Assembly (NCBI GenBank): GCA_023245975.1
Contig: JAHFJF010000041.1
Span: forward strand, 1 to 7,596
From: an archaeon
Lineage (GTDB): Archaea; Nanobdellota; Nanobdellia; SCGC-AAA011-G17; GW2011-AR17
Direction: 5' to 3'
DNA length: 7,596 nucleotides
Shown here: positions 1-5,735 of the stretch, one piece after another
Layout: the number at the start of each line of letters is the position of its first letter
How positions within the stretch are numbered: the stretch's first letter is position 1
The notes under the pieces: model-generated
What the model was told of the DNA's origin: nothing
Seen by the model: the letters and a program-made list of their open reading frames with translations, nothing else
The model's database searches: none
Program-made: the position numbers and the translations under genes

Positions 1-63
1 TTCCGCCTGTGTCCCTTTCCCTGTTCCAGGCGGGCCTAACAAGATAATCTTGCTGTATTTCAT
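1..63 (-). CDS. adk: Adenylate kinase, N-terminal fragment (runs off window)
   Basis: Only the first 21 codons are in the window; the gene continues past the left edge. They read MKYSKIILLGPPGTGKGTQA followed by E. Residues 10-18 (GPPGTGKGT) form the P-loop, and the GxPGxGKGTQ signature is that of the adenylate kinase/UMP-CMP kinase family in its widespread bacterial-type form, which interconverts ATP + AMP and 2 ADP in the cytoplasm. The ATG is preferred because the frame meets a TAG four codons upstream and a Lys-rich beta strand before the P-loop is the family's usual beginning. The start lies one base after the stop of the small cysteine-rich ORF, so the two are probably co-translated. 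A TATA-like stretch near 101-110 could give it a separate promoter. UMP-CMP kinase is the main alternative, since the lid and NMP-binding regions are not visible. Confidence 0.85.
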   Translation of the reverse strand, partial: MKYSKIILLGPPGTGKGTQAE

Positions 64-64
64 T

Positions 65-196
65 TTATGCCCATCCTAAGCACGTCCCTTTGCATGCTGT
101 TATTTTAAAACAAGTGCATTCAGGTATCTGTTTCCTAACTGGTTTTTCATAAGGGCAGCCTGAATTTGATTCATATTTGCAGTTGTAAGATTCCAT
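65..196 (-). CDS. Small cysteine-rich protein (43 aa), unrecognised
   Basis: A 43-codon ATG-to-TAA ORF fills most of the gap between the RuBisCO gene and adenylate kinase. The product is hydrophilic and has six cysteines, at residues 6, 14, 27, 29, 35 and 39, giving a CxC pair followed by spaced single cysteines. It also has many Lys/Glu residues, no signal peptide and no membrane segment. I do not recognise the family. The cysteine spacing would suit a zinc- or iron-binding fold or a disulfide-stabilised microprotein, but that is inference. Support for a real gene: the stop codon ends one base before the adk ATG, a typical operon spacing, and an AT-rich TATA-like box (219-227) is centred 27 bases before its ATG, the same spacing seen at other first genes here. 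The gene is too short for codon statistics to decide. Confidence 0.55.
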   Translation of the reverse strand: MESYNCKYESNSGCPYEKPVRKQIPECTCFKITACKGTCLGWA

Positions 197-218
197 TAGA
201 ATTGCTTTGTATTACTAG

Positions 219-227
219 TTTTTATTT
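219..227 (-). promoter_or_regulatory. Candidate TATA box for the cysteine-rich ORF/adk unit
   Basis: On the minus strand this reads AAATAAAAA, centred at 223, which is 27 bases before the ATG at 196. That spacing predicts a transcript beginning at or very near the start codon. The match to the archaeal TATA consensus is only moderate, and the unit could also be reached by read-through from the RuBisCO gene, whose stop is 48 bases upstream. Confidence 0.4.
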
Positions 228-244
228 GTTGCGTATTTCTAGAA

Positions 245-1543
245 TTAAACAGGTCTCATATGTCCCCATTTGTCCAGTGCTTCTTTTAATTCTAAATGAT
301 TTTTAGCGTACTCTTCCAGAGAAACTCCATTCATCGTAGCTTCTATCGCCTGCATAGAAGCTTTCGCGCCTGCCCTTGTCCCTTTAGGATGCCCATGTAT
401 TCCGCCACTTACAAGTATAGTACATTCATTGCCTAAAATCTCCATAACGTCAGGAATCAATCCCGGATGCATACCACCAGAAGCAACAGGGAACCCTGGT
501 TTTATATTTCCCCAATCTTGGTTAAGCAAATTATTTTTTTCTTCTTTTACCTTCATCTCTCTCATAGTCTCTGCTATAGTTTCAACTTCCTTTCTAGGAC
601 TTACTAATTTACCTACAGCAGTCCCAGAATGTATCTGGTCAACGCCAATTAATCTCATTATCTTCGCTAAGAACTGCATTGAAAGCCCATGCTTCTCGTT
701 CCTGTCAAAAGTAGCATGCATCGCCCTATGAGCATGTATCGCCATCTTATAATCTCCTAAAGTATCTCTCAATGTCTGCACTGAAGCTGTGCCAGCAACA
801 ACAACATCAATCATCGCATATCTCCATCCATTATCATGCAAAACCTTTGCTCTTTTCATCATCTCTTTTGTCTCAGCAGTAATATTTATCAAGGCATCTT
901 TCTGCTCTCCAGTCTCTTTCTCTGCCTTGTCCCTCATCTTTGTCATAAACTTGACACGCTCATAAAAATTATTAAATGAAGTTGAAGATAGGTTCTCGTC
1001 ATCTTTGGTCAGGTCAAATCCTCCCATCCATGTTTCGAAAGCAATCTCGGCATGCTCTTTTGCGCTGAATCCAATTTTTGGTTTTGGAACAGCCCCGGTC
1101 AATGGCCGCTTTTTTACTTTCATCATTTTCCTTATCCCTTGGATTCCTTGGCATGGCCCCTTGAAATGCTTGATATATTCTTTTGGCAATGTTACATCTA
1201 TTAATCTTAAATTCTCCAAGGCCTTCATGCCGAAGATATTCCCTGCAATTCCGCTAAGCAGTTGTGGTGCATTTCCAGGCTCCCATAAATCTAGTGGATA
1301 TGCAACCTTCACAAAATTTCCGTCAACCTCAAAAGCGGTTGCCATCAACTTCTTCATTCGTGGCGGCATCCTGAACAAGGTGGTCCATGTCCCTGTAGAG
1401 CTTTCAGATGCAATTCTTCCAATAGCTTCATCCCTGCTTATCCCTTTGGCAGGCTCGAAATAGAATAATACAACAACATCTGTCTTGCTAGGCTTGTAAC
1501 TCTCGTTTACAAATTCAGTATACCACTCTACTTTTTTTGACAC
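245..1543 (-). CDS. rbcL: Ribulose-1,5-bisphosphate carboxylase, archaeal form III type
   Basis: A 432-residue large-subunit RuBisCO, the normal length for archaeal form III. Catalytic residues are present (spinach equivalents in brackets): E47 (E60), T52 and W53 in the ESSTGTW block, N102 (N123), K154 and K156 in PKPKIG (K175, K177), the carbamylated lysine K180 with D182 and E183 in TKDDEN (K201, D203, E204), H272, R273 and H276 in AHRAMH, H305 (H327), loop-6 K312 (K334) and S355 (S379). It is therefore a genuine carboxylase rather than a form IV RuBisCO-like protein. In archaea such enzymes usually act in AMP/nucleoside ribose salvage, fixing CO2 onto RuBP to give 3-phosphoglycerate; this role is inferred, and the partner AMP phosphorylase and ribose-1,5-bisphosphate isomerase are not in the window. 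The start is GTG (TTG-AAG-GTG context lacks a Shine-Dalgarno), supported by a TATA box 27 bases upstream and by alignment to archaeal N termini from memory. Loop 6 reads GTAVGKLVSPRKE rather than the common form III GTAGAGKLEGG, and SGGIHGHP replaces GGGTLGHP. Confidence 0.95.
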   Translation of the reverse strand: MSKKVEWYTEFVNESYKPSKTDVVVLFYFEPAKGISRDEAIGRIASESSTGTWTTLFRMPPRMKKLMATAFEVDGNFVKVAYPLDLWEPGNAPQLLSGIAGNIFGMKALENLRLIDVTLPKEYIKHFKGPCQGIQGIRKMMKVKKRPLTGAVPKPKIGFSAKEHAEIAFETWMGGFDLTKDDENLSSTSFNNFYERVKFMTKMRDKAEKETGEQKDALINITAETKEMMKRAKVLHDNGWRYAMIDVVVAGTASVQTLRDTLGDYKMAIHAHRAMHATFDRNEKHGLSMQFLAKIMRLIGVDQIHSGTAVGKLVSPRKEVETIAETMREMKVKEEKNNLLNQDWGNIKPGFPVASGGMHPGLIPDVMEILGNECTILVSGGIHGHPKGTRAGAKASMQAIEATMNGVSLEEYAKNHLELKEALDKWGHMRPV

Positions 1544-1564
1544 TTCAATTATTAAAAGATTATT

Positions 1565-1574
1565 ACTTATAAAA
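1565..1574 (-). promoter_or_regulatory. TATA box for RuBisCO gene
   Basis: The minus strand reads TTTTATAAGT, centred near 1570. This is 27 bases before the GTG at 1543, so the mRNA should be leaderless or nearly so. It lies directly after the stop codon of the exonuclease gene (1575-1577), so RuBisCO can be transcribed separately from its upstream neighbour. Confidence 0.65.
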
Positions 1575-2177
1575 CTATCTTTGATTCATTATTTCCAATA
1601 CCTTTTCAAACTCTATAGACTGCTGGATTGCATCTTCCAATGCATTATGTGATAGTTCTTTATCTGATCTTAATCCTAAGTCTTTTATGCTGGCATTATT
1701 ATTCCTAACTGCACCACGATACATCGAATTAATATCTTCGCCGCTATGCCCAAATGGATTCTCTATTGAAAAATTATCAAAATACCAAGATATGAACATG
1801 CCATCAAAAATTATTGGGGCAGCTGCAATTACTGGTTTGTATCCTTCAGTTGAAGACATTAGCCAAGCCTTGAAGATTAGCATTGCATCGTCCGGCCTTC
1901 TGCCTTCTTGACTTAATAATTCCAATACCAGACCAGGCTTGAAATTTGCTGATTTGGGATTATATCTATCCATAAAAGTTAAGCGTTCAAGACATTTTAA
2001 TCCAAGGCATCCAACTCGCATTGCCGCTTCATCAAAATGAAGGTTTAATGGTTTTAGTTCTGCATAGAATCGTTTATTTACATCGCCAACTATGCAGGCT
2101 CCCAAAGAAAGCATGGAATATTTTCCAGGTGTACTTCCAGATGTTTCAACATCTACCGAAACGTATTTTTTATCCAT
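1575..2177 (-). CDS. DEDDh-type 3'-5' exonuclease (DnaQ/RNase T-like)
   Basis: A 200-residue protein of the DnaQ-like exonuclease superfamily, which removes nucleotides from the 3' ends of DNA or RNA using two metal ions. Visible motifs: Exo I with D9 and E11 (SVDVETSG), Exo II with D125 (IIFDGMF), and Exo III with H177 and D182 in HNALED, the DEDDh signature. The start is the ATG at 2177; the same frame is open further upstream, but those 23 codons are the tRNA-Thr gene and the first in-frame methionine after the tRNA keeps the Exo I strand intact. Nothing resembling a polymerase domain is fused, so it is a stand-alone exonuclease; RNase T, oligoribonuclease or DNA-repair roles cannot be told apart from sequence. 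It begins two bases after the tRNA and has no TATA box of its own, because the tRNA occupies the required position, so it is probably co-transcribed with tRNA-Thr. Confidence 0.85.
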   Translation of the reverse strand: MDKKYVSVDVETSGSTPGKYSMLSLGACIVGDVNKRFYAELKPLNLHFDEAAMRVGCLGLKCLERLTFMDRYNPKSANFKPGLVLELLSQEGRRPDDAMLIFKAWLMSSTEGYKPVIAAAPIIFDGMFISWYFDNFSIENPFGHSGEDINSMYRGAVRNNNASIKDLGLRSDKELSHNALEDAIQQSIEFEKVLEIMNQR

Positions 2178-2179
2178 AA

Positions 2180-2252
2180 AGCCTCTGCCGGGAATCGGAC
2201 CCGGGACCTCGTCCTTACCAAGGACGTGCTCTACCGACTGAGCCACAGAGGC
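2180..2252 (-). tRNA. tRNA-Thr (anticodon GGT)
   Basis: A 73-nucleotide cloverleaf folds cleanly: acceptor GCCTCTG with CAGAGGC, D stem GCTC/GAGC, anticodon stem CGTCC/GGACG around the loop TTGGTAA, five-base variable loop, and T stem CCGGG/CCCGG. The anticodon at positions 34-36 is GGT, reading ACC and ACT threonine codons. The discriminator base is T, as is common in archaeal tRNA-Thr. CCA is not encoded; the next bases are TT and then the ATG of the exonuclease gene. Confidence 0.95.
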
Positions 2253-2278
2253 ATTCTCAAAAGAAAGGCTATTGCCAG

Positions 2279-2286
2279 TTTATAAG
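2279..2286 (-). promoter_or_regulatory. TATA box for tRNA-Thr/exonuclease unit
   Basis: The minus strand reads CTTATAAA, centred about 30 bases before the tRNA 5' end at 2252. Initiation would be expected roughly four bases upstream of the tRNA. It lies in the short gap after the permease stop codon and probably also drives the exonuclease gene. Confidence 0.6.
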
Positions 2287-2311
2287 CTTAATTATTTTTT
2301 CATTTAGGAAC

Positions 2312-3553
2312 TTACTCGCTTCTCAAAGCCACGACTGGCTCTAATTTTGAAGCCCTGTAAGCAGGCAATATCCCAGAAATCATGCCAAGCAAAACTGAGA
2401 ATATTAATGTAAATATTATCAGGCTCATTGGTATTGATGTCGTAAGAGTAGAACCGCCCTGGACAAAACTTACCCCTAATTTCGGGATTAACACGGCAAT
2501 GCCTACGCCAAATAAAATTCCTATTAAGCCGCCTACAAGCCCAACTAATCCAGAATTAAAAAGGAATATGGCCATCACGTCAGAATTCTTAGCACCCAAT
2601 GCTTTCATTATTCCAATTTCTTTTGTCTTTTCTAAAACAGAAGTGAACATTGTGTTAGTAATTCCTACAGCCCCCACGATCAATGAAACTGCAGCTATAA
2701 CTCCCAAGAATAATGTAACGCCAGCAAGTAATGAGCTTACACGCTCCTGTATTGCTTTCATGGATAATATCGAAAAATCTTTTGTATCTTCATTGACATG
2801 CCTTACAGTCATTAATTTCTTTTCAATCAGTTCAGATGCTATATCAACTCTGTCTTGATCTCTTACTTTTACAACCAGTGCATCATATTCATTCTCTTCT
2901 TTACCCAATATAGTTTTCGCATCCTCATAAGCCATGAATATTCTTCTATCATCTTGTCCAAAGCCACCGCTTTCTTTTAAAATTCCTACAATAATGAATG
3001 ATTTACCGTTTATTGTAAGCTGCCTGTTTACAATTAAGTCATTCTTGAAGATTCCATTGGCAATAGAGGCTCCAATCACTACGGAATTAGTATCACCGGG
3101 CCCAAGCAATCTGCCAGTCGCGAGACTCGAAGTAGTCATATACTTCCAGACTTTAGTGTCTACGCCTTGAACGCCAAGCTTTGCAGTCTCTCCAAGAAAA
3201 TAGATTTCTTCATTTCCAGATATCTGTGCATCTACAAAGCTTACATCTGGTACTGACTTTATTGCCTGTACTTCCTTACTGGTCAATGTCTTGGTGCTAG
3301 TACTCTGAGCTTCAGGCCTGCATTTAGGCCCGGGGCATTGGTTGGCCCTGTCGAACCCAGCAGTTACAGTGAAAGTATCGGAACCCAAGCCTCCAAGCTG
3401 TCTTTGAATATCCTTCTGAAAGCCACTGCCAATAGAAACGATTGCTATTATCGAAGCTACGCCAATTACAATCCCAACTATTGTGAGCCAACTCCTTAAC
3501 TTGCTGTGCCTGATTATGTTTACTGCAATTTTCAGTGATTTTGACAGTTTCAT
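2312..3553 (-). CDS. MacB/FtsX-type ABC transporter permease
   Basis: A 413-residue permease of the MacB family (type VII ABC, mechanotransmission type). TM1 spans about residues 21-43, followed by a large extracytoplasmic domain of about 230 residues (MacB periplasmic core). TM2 lies at about 275-298, TM3 at 327-355 and TM4 at 376-397. The segment EKTKEIGIMKALGAKNSDV (308-326) is the cytoplasmic coupling region typical of FtsX-domain permeases, and the C terminus LPAYRASKLEPVVALR is the family's usual ending. Such permeases work as dimers with a separate ATPase, exporting peptides, lipoproteins or antimicrobials, or transmitting force across the membrane. The substrate here is unknown. It is the last gene of the operon and its ATG overlaps the previous stop codon in ATGA. 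Its only two cysteines, C73 and C78 (CPGPKC), are in the extracytoplasmic domain and could form a disulfide. Confidence 0.92.
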   Translation of the reverse strand: MKLSKSLKIAVNIIRHSKLRSWLTIVGIVIGVASIIAIVSIGSGFQKDIQRQLGGLGSDTFTVTAGFDRANQCPGPKCRPEAQSTSTKTLTSKEVQAIKSVPDVSFVDAQISGNEEIYFLGETAKLGVQGVDTKVWKYMTTSSLATGRLLGPGDTNSVVIGASIANGIFKNDLIVNRQLTINGKSFIIVGILKESGGFGQDDRRIFMAYEDAKTILGKEENEYDALVVKVRDQDRVDIASELIEKKLMTVRHVNEDTKDFSILSMKAIQERVSSLLAGVTLFLGVIAAVSLIVGAVGITNTMFTSVLEKTKEIGIMKALGAKNSDVMAIFLFNSGLVGLVGGLIGILFGVGIAVLIPKLGVSFVQGGSTLTTSIPMSLIIFTLIFSVLLGMISGILPAYRASKLEPVVALRSE

Positions 3554-4482
3554 TCTTCGTTTTTGTTTTTTCTTCTATTGCGTATAACTACACCAATTAA
3601 TGCTGCTGCCAATATCAATGAAGCATACATGAATAGTTTAGAGCTGCCCTGATTCTTCTGTTCTTGGCCGTTCGAAACTACTGATGCAGTCAAGTCCTCA
3701 AACCCTTTTTTGGTTTGCACGGTCATGAAAATCGGGATTTCTTTCTCTAAAGTCCTTCTTGTTCCAATTATGTCTGTATAGTCTATGCTTAATTTTAGCA
3801 CCTTGTTTCCGGTATTGTCTTTAGGCTTCAGAAGAGTATTTATTATTGTATAGTCGCCTGAGTTCAGATTTCCAATTATGTAAGAAGGAATTCCAAGCAG
3901 TTCAAAATCCTGCTGATTGTCTAGTCTTACTGTTATTGCATTCGCATTATTCTTTCCTATATTTGATATCGCTATTGCAACCCCATCTTTTGTTACATCT
4001 TGCAAGGCAACATCAAAGTCTGTAGTTACATCATCAACTTTTATTTTGAAAAAATAAGGGTAGTATAAGTTCTCAGAGCCATAAGCCCTGAATTCAAGGT
4101 CATATTCTCCAGGAAATGCATCTTTGTCAATGTTTATCTTGTAATGCAAAGTCAATTTGTCTCCGCTGCCCAAGGCTGGAAATTGTTCAACATTATTTAT
4201 TGAATCCAAAGATAATGGGCTGCTCAAGCGCAATTCAAATTTAGGGTTATCAATATTGCCGCCAGTATTCTCAACCCTTAGATACAAGTCTAAATAAGAG
4301 CCCGGGTTTGCCGGGAACGGATCCTGCCTTATGTCCTTTATTACAAAATGCGAAGCCGAATTTCTCTCAAAATTAACACTATTATCATTCTGCTGGCTGA
4401 AAGTCAAATTGCTTCCAGTAAAGGCAGATGCGCCATTGACTAACAAAAGTAGCCCCATTAAAAAAACAACTAATTTATTCAT
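3550..4482 (-). CDS. Secreted, membrane-anchored COG1361-like surface protein of the exporter operon
   Basis: A 310-residue protein with an N-terminal signal peptide (residues 1-20, hydrophobic core VVFLMGLLLLV, probable cleavage after ASA), an extracytoplasmic body, and a C-terminal membrane anchor at about 283-300 followed by a positively charged tail (RNRRKNKNEE). The body looks like two beta-sandwich modules: one around 50-150 with DPFPANPGSYLDLYLRVENT, and one around 155-255 with the related pattern AIAISNIGKNNANAITV. The PxxPG...VxNTG pattern is characteristic of COG1361/NEW3/CARDB-like Ig domains in archaeal envelope proteins. It is encoded between the ATPase and permease genes, overlapping each by ATGA, the position taken by adaptor genes in some bacterial MacAB-like operons. 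It has no coiled coil or lipoyl domain, so it is not a MacA homologue. A role as an extracellular partner or substrate receptor of the transporter is inference. Confidence 0.8.
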   Translation of the reverse strand: MNKLVVFLMGLLLLVNGASAFTGSNLTFSQQNDNSVNFERNSASHFVIKDIRQDPFPANPGSYLDLYLRVENTGGNIDNPKFELRLSSPLSLDSINNVEQFPALGSGDKLTLHYKINIDKDAFPGEYDLEFRAYGSENLYYPYFFKIKVDDVTTDFDVALQDVTKDGVAIAISNIGKNNANAITVRLDNQQDFELLGIPSYIIGNLNSGDYTIINTLLKPKDNTGNKVLKLSIDYTDIIGTRRTLEKEIPIFMTVQTKKGFEDLTASVVSNGQEQKNQGSSKLFMYASLILAAALIGVVIRNRRKNKNEE

Positions 4483-5180
4483 TTTGCCTCCTGATTGCTA
4501 TATTCTCTAGTGATCATGCCGTCTTTTAGTTCAATAACTCTGTCTGCATATCTTATTAAAGAATCATCATGCGTGACTATGACTATGCTTTTTCCTTCTT
4601 TTTTATTAAGGTCATCCAATAGTTTCATTACCTGCTCACCAGTCTTAGAATCTAATGCGCCTGTAGGCTCATCTGCCAAGATCACATCGGGATTATTGAT
4701 TAATGCCCTTGCTATTGCAACCCTCTGCATCTGTCCACCGCTTAATTGTGTCGGCCGATGATTTATTCTGTCGCCCATTTCTACAGAATCCAATAATTTC
4801 TTCGCTTTATTGTATAGATTTAAGCTGTCCTTATTCTGAAACTCTCCAGGCAAGGCAACATTCTCTAGGGCTGTCAATGTAGGGATTAAATTGAACTGCT
4901 GAAAAATGAATCCAATCTTCTGGCCACGAATCTGCGCCAATTTGGATTCTTTTAGTTTTGATATGTCCTTTGAATCAAGATGTATTTTACCTTTGCTTGG
5001 AAGGTCTAGGCAGCCGATGAGATTCATGATTGTTGACTTTCCTGAGCCGGACTTCCCTGTTATCGCCAGAAATTCTCCCTTATTTACTTTCAATGATATT
5101 CCTTGCAATGCGCTCAGCTTTACCTTTCCCATCTGGTAATGCTTCCATACATCTTCCAATTGTATTATTGCATCTTTCAT
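4479..5180 (-). CDS. ABC transporter ATP-binding protein, MacB/LolD type
   Basis: A complete 233-residue nucleotide-binding subunit. Walker A is GKSGSGKST at 42-50, the Q-loop is at Q94-Q95 (FIFQQFNL), the signature LSGGQ is at 146-150, Walker B ILADEP is at 167-172 with catalytic E171, the D-loop follows (GALDSKT), and the switch histidine is H204 (VTHD). The FQQFNLIPTLTALENV segment and overall length are those of the LolD/MacB/FtsE-like group that pairs with FtsX-domain permeases. It hydrolyses ATP on the cytoplasmic side to power the permease encoded two genes downstream. Its ATG overlaps the padR stop codon, and its own stop overlaps the next gene's ATG; no clear Shine-Dalgarno precedes it, so coupling from padR is likely. 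Confidence 0.95.
   Translation of the reverse strand: MKDAIIQLEDVWKHYQMGKVKLSALQGISLKVNKGEFLAITGKSGSGKSTIMNLIGCLDLPSKGKIHLDSKDISKLKESKLAQIRGQKIGFIFQQFNLIPTLTALENVALPGEFQNKDSLNLYNKAKKLLDSVEMGDRINHRPTQLSGGQMQRVAIARALINNPDVILADEPTGALDSKTGEQVMKLLDDLNKKEGKSIVIVTHDDSLIRYADRVIELKDGMITREYSNQEAK
4487..4492 (-). promoter_or_regulatory. Strong Shine-Dalgarno for the COG1361-like gene
   Basis: The minus strand reads AGGAGG, four bases before the ATG at 4482 and inside the end of the ATPase gene. It is the best ribosome-binding site I see in the window. It supports that start codon and suggests this surface protein is translated in its own right, beyond simple coupling. Confidence 0.75.
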
Positions 5181-5668
5181 TTTGCGTTTAGTTTCTTTAG
5201 CTGTTTGATTGTATTTTTCATTATTGCCCTAAAATTCTCTTTTTTATTCTTATCAGACATAGCCTTCCATGCTTCTCGTCTGAATTCTTCAAACAGTCCG
5301 TCTTGCTCATTAAATGGGGACTTCTCATCCTTGATTTTCTCCATGAAATCTTTGAACATCTTAATTTCTTTTTTGTCCGCCAAAGGTTCTACTGCCTGAA
5401 GCATCAATTTCATGCTCTCTTCCCTTTTCTTAAGAAGGCCATCAAGGAAATACTTTCCATCTTTTGTGATGGAATAGATGTTCTTATTGCCAGATTTTGC
5501 CTCAGTTACAAATCCTCTTTCTTTCAGGTCCTTTAGCAATGGGTATATGTAGCCTGGTGAAGGTTTTTTTCCAAAAGTTTGTGATAGTCCATTAATTAGC
5601 TCATAGCCGTTGTGGTTCTTTCTGTTTAGGCTCTTCAGGACTCCCAGTTTTATCTGTGCATTAAACAT
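5177..5668 (-). CDS. PadR-family transcriptional regulator
   Basis: A 163-residue protein with an N-terminal winged-helix domain of the PadR family: the recognisable NGYELINGLSQTFGKKPSPG and YIYPLLKDLKERGFV blocks (residues 20-54), then the wing with IYSITKDGK (64-72). The rest is a Lys/Glu-rich helical region (about 75-160) that would form the dimerisation domain; at roughly 90 residues it resembles the longer PadR subfamily. PadR proteins usually repress adjacent transporter or detoxification genes and release DNA on binding a small ligand. Here it is the first gene of the exporter operon, its stop overlapping the ATPase start. A palindrome directly at its own start codon makes autoregulation likely. 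The ligand is unknown. The start is supported by a TATA box 37 bases upstream and by alignment with the usual PadR N terminus. Confidence 0.92.
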   Translation of the reverse strand: MFNAQIKLGVLKSLNRKNHNGYELINGLSQTFGKKPSPGYIYPLLKDLKERGFVTEAKSGNKNIYSITKDGKYFLDGLLKKREESMKLMLQAVEPLADKKEIKMFKDFMEKIKDEKSPFNEQDGLFEEFRREAWKAMSDKNKKENFRAIMKNTIKQLKKLNAK

Positions 5669-5682
5669 ATCGGTTACCGATA
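5668..5682 (-). promoter_or_regulatory. Palindromic operator, probable PadR binding site
   Basis: A perfect inverted repeat, TATCGGT-T-ACCGATA on the plus strand, 7-bp arms around one central base. It touches the first base of the padR start codon and covers the predicted transcription start (about 5679-5680, from the TATA position). A protein bound here would block initiation. Assignment to the neighbouring PadR protein is inference from position and symmetry. Confidence 0.65.
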
Positions 5683-5697
5683 GGTCGGTGAACGATA
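5683..5697 (-). promoter_or_regulatory. Degenerate second operator box
   Basis: Immediately adjacent to the perfect palindrome and 15 bases centre to centre from it, the plus strand reads GGTCGGT-G-AACGATA. Five of seven left-arm and six of seven right-arm bases match the first box. Two boxes in tandem would allow two repressor dimers to bind side by side between the TATA box and the start codon. Confidence 0.45.
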
Positions 5698-5701
5698 CTT
5701 G

Positions 5702-5709
5702 CTTATAAG
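5702..5709 (-). promoter_or_regulatory. TATA box of the padR-ABC exporter operon
   Basis: CTTATAAG (self-complementary), preceded on the minus strand by GCAAAT, a plausible BRE. Its centre is about 37 bases before the padR ATG, so transcription should begin near 5679, about 11 bases before the ATG. It lies just outside the two operator boxes. Confidence 0.6.
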
Positions 5710-5735
5710 ATTTGCGGCATAATCGTTAGAAATGA

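Noticed and set aside
429..1463. Plus-strand open frames opposite RuBisCO, and similar ones opposite the permease, ATPase, PadR and HAD genes
   Set aside because: They are antisense shadows of well-supported genes, with no recognisable domains or promoters.
245..1543. RuBisCO-like protein (form IV) or form II/III
   Set aside because: The catalytic lysines, carbamylation site and loop-6 lysine are all present, excluding form IV; TKDDEN and HRAMH differ from the form II/III VKNDEP and HRAGH.
2178..2246. N-terminal extension of the exonuclease frame (starting MAQSVEHVLG)
   Set aside because: These 23 codons are the tRNA-Thr gene read in frame; the cloverleaf is complete, and the DnaQ fold begins at the methionine right after it.
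2281..2311. Terminator after the exporter operon
   Set aside because: The minus strand downstream of the permease stop has an A-run, not the T-run expected of archaeal terminators; no stem-loop seen.
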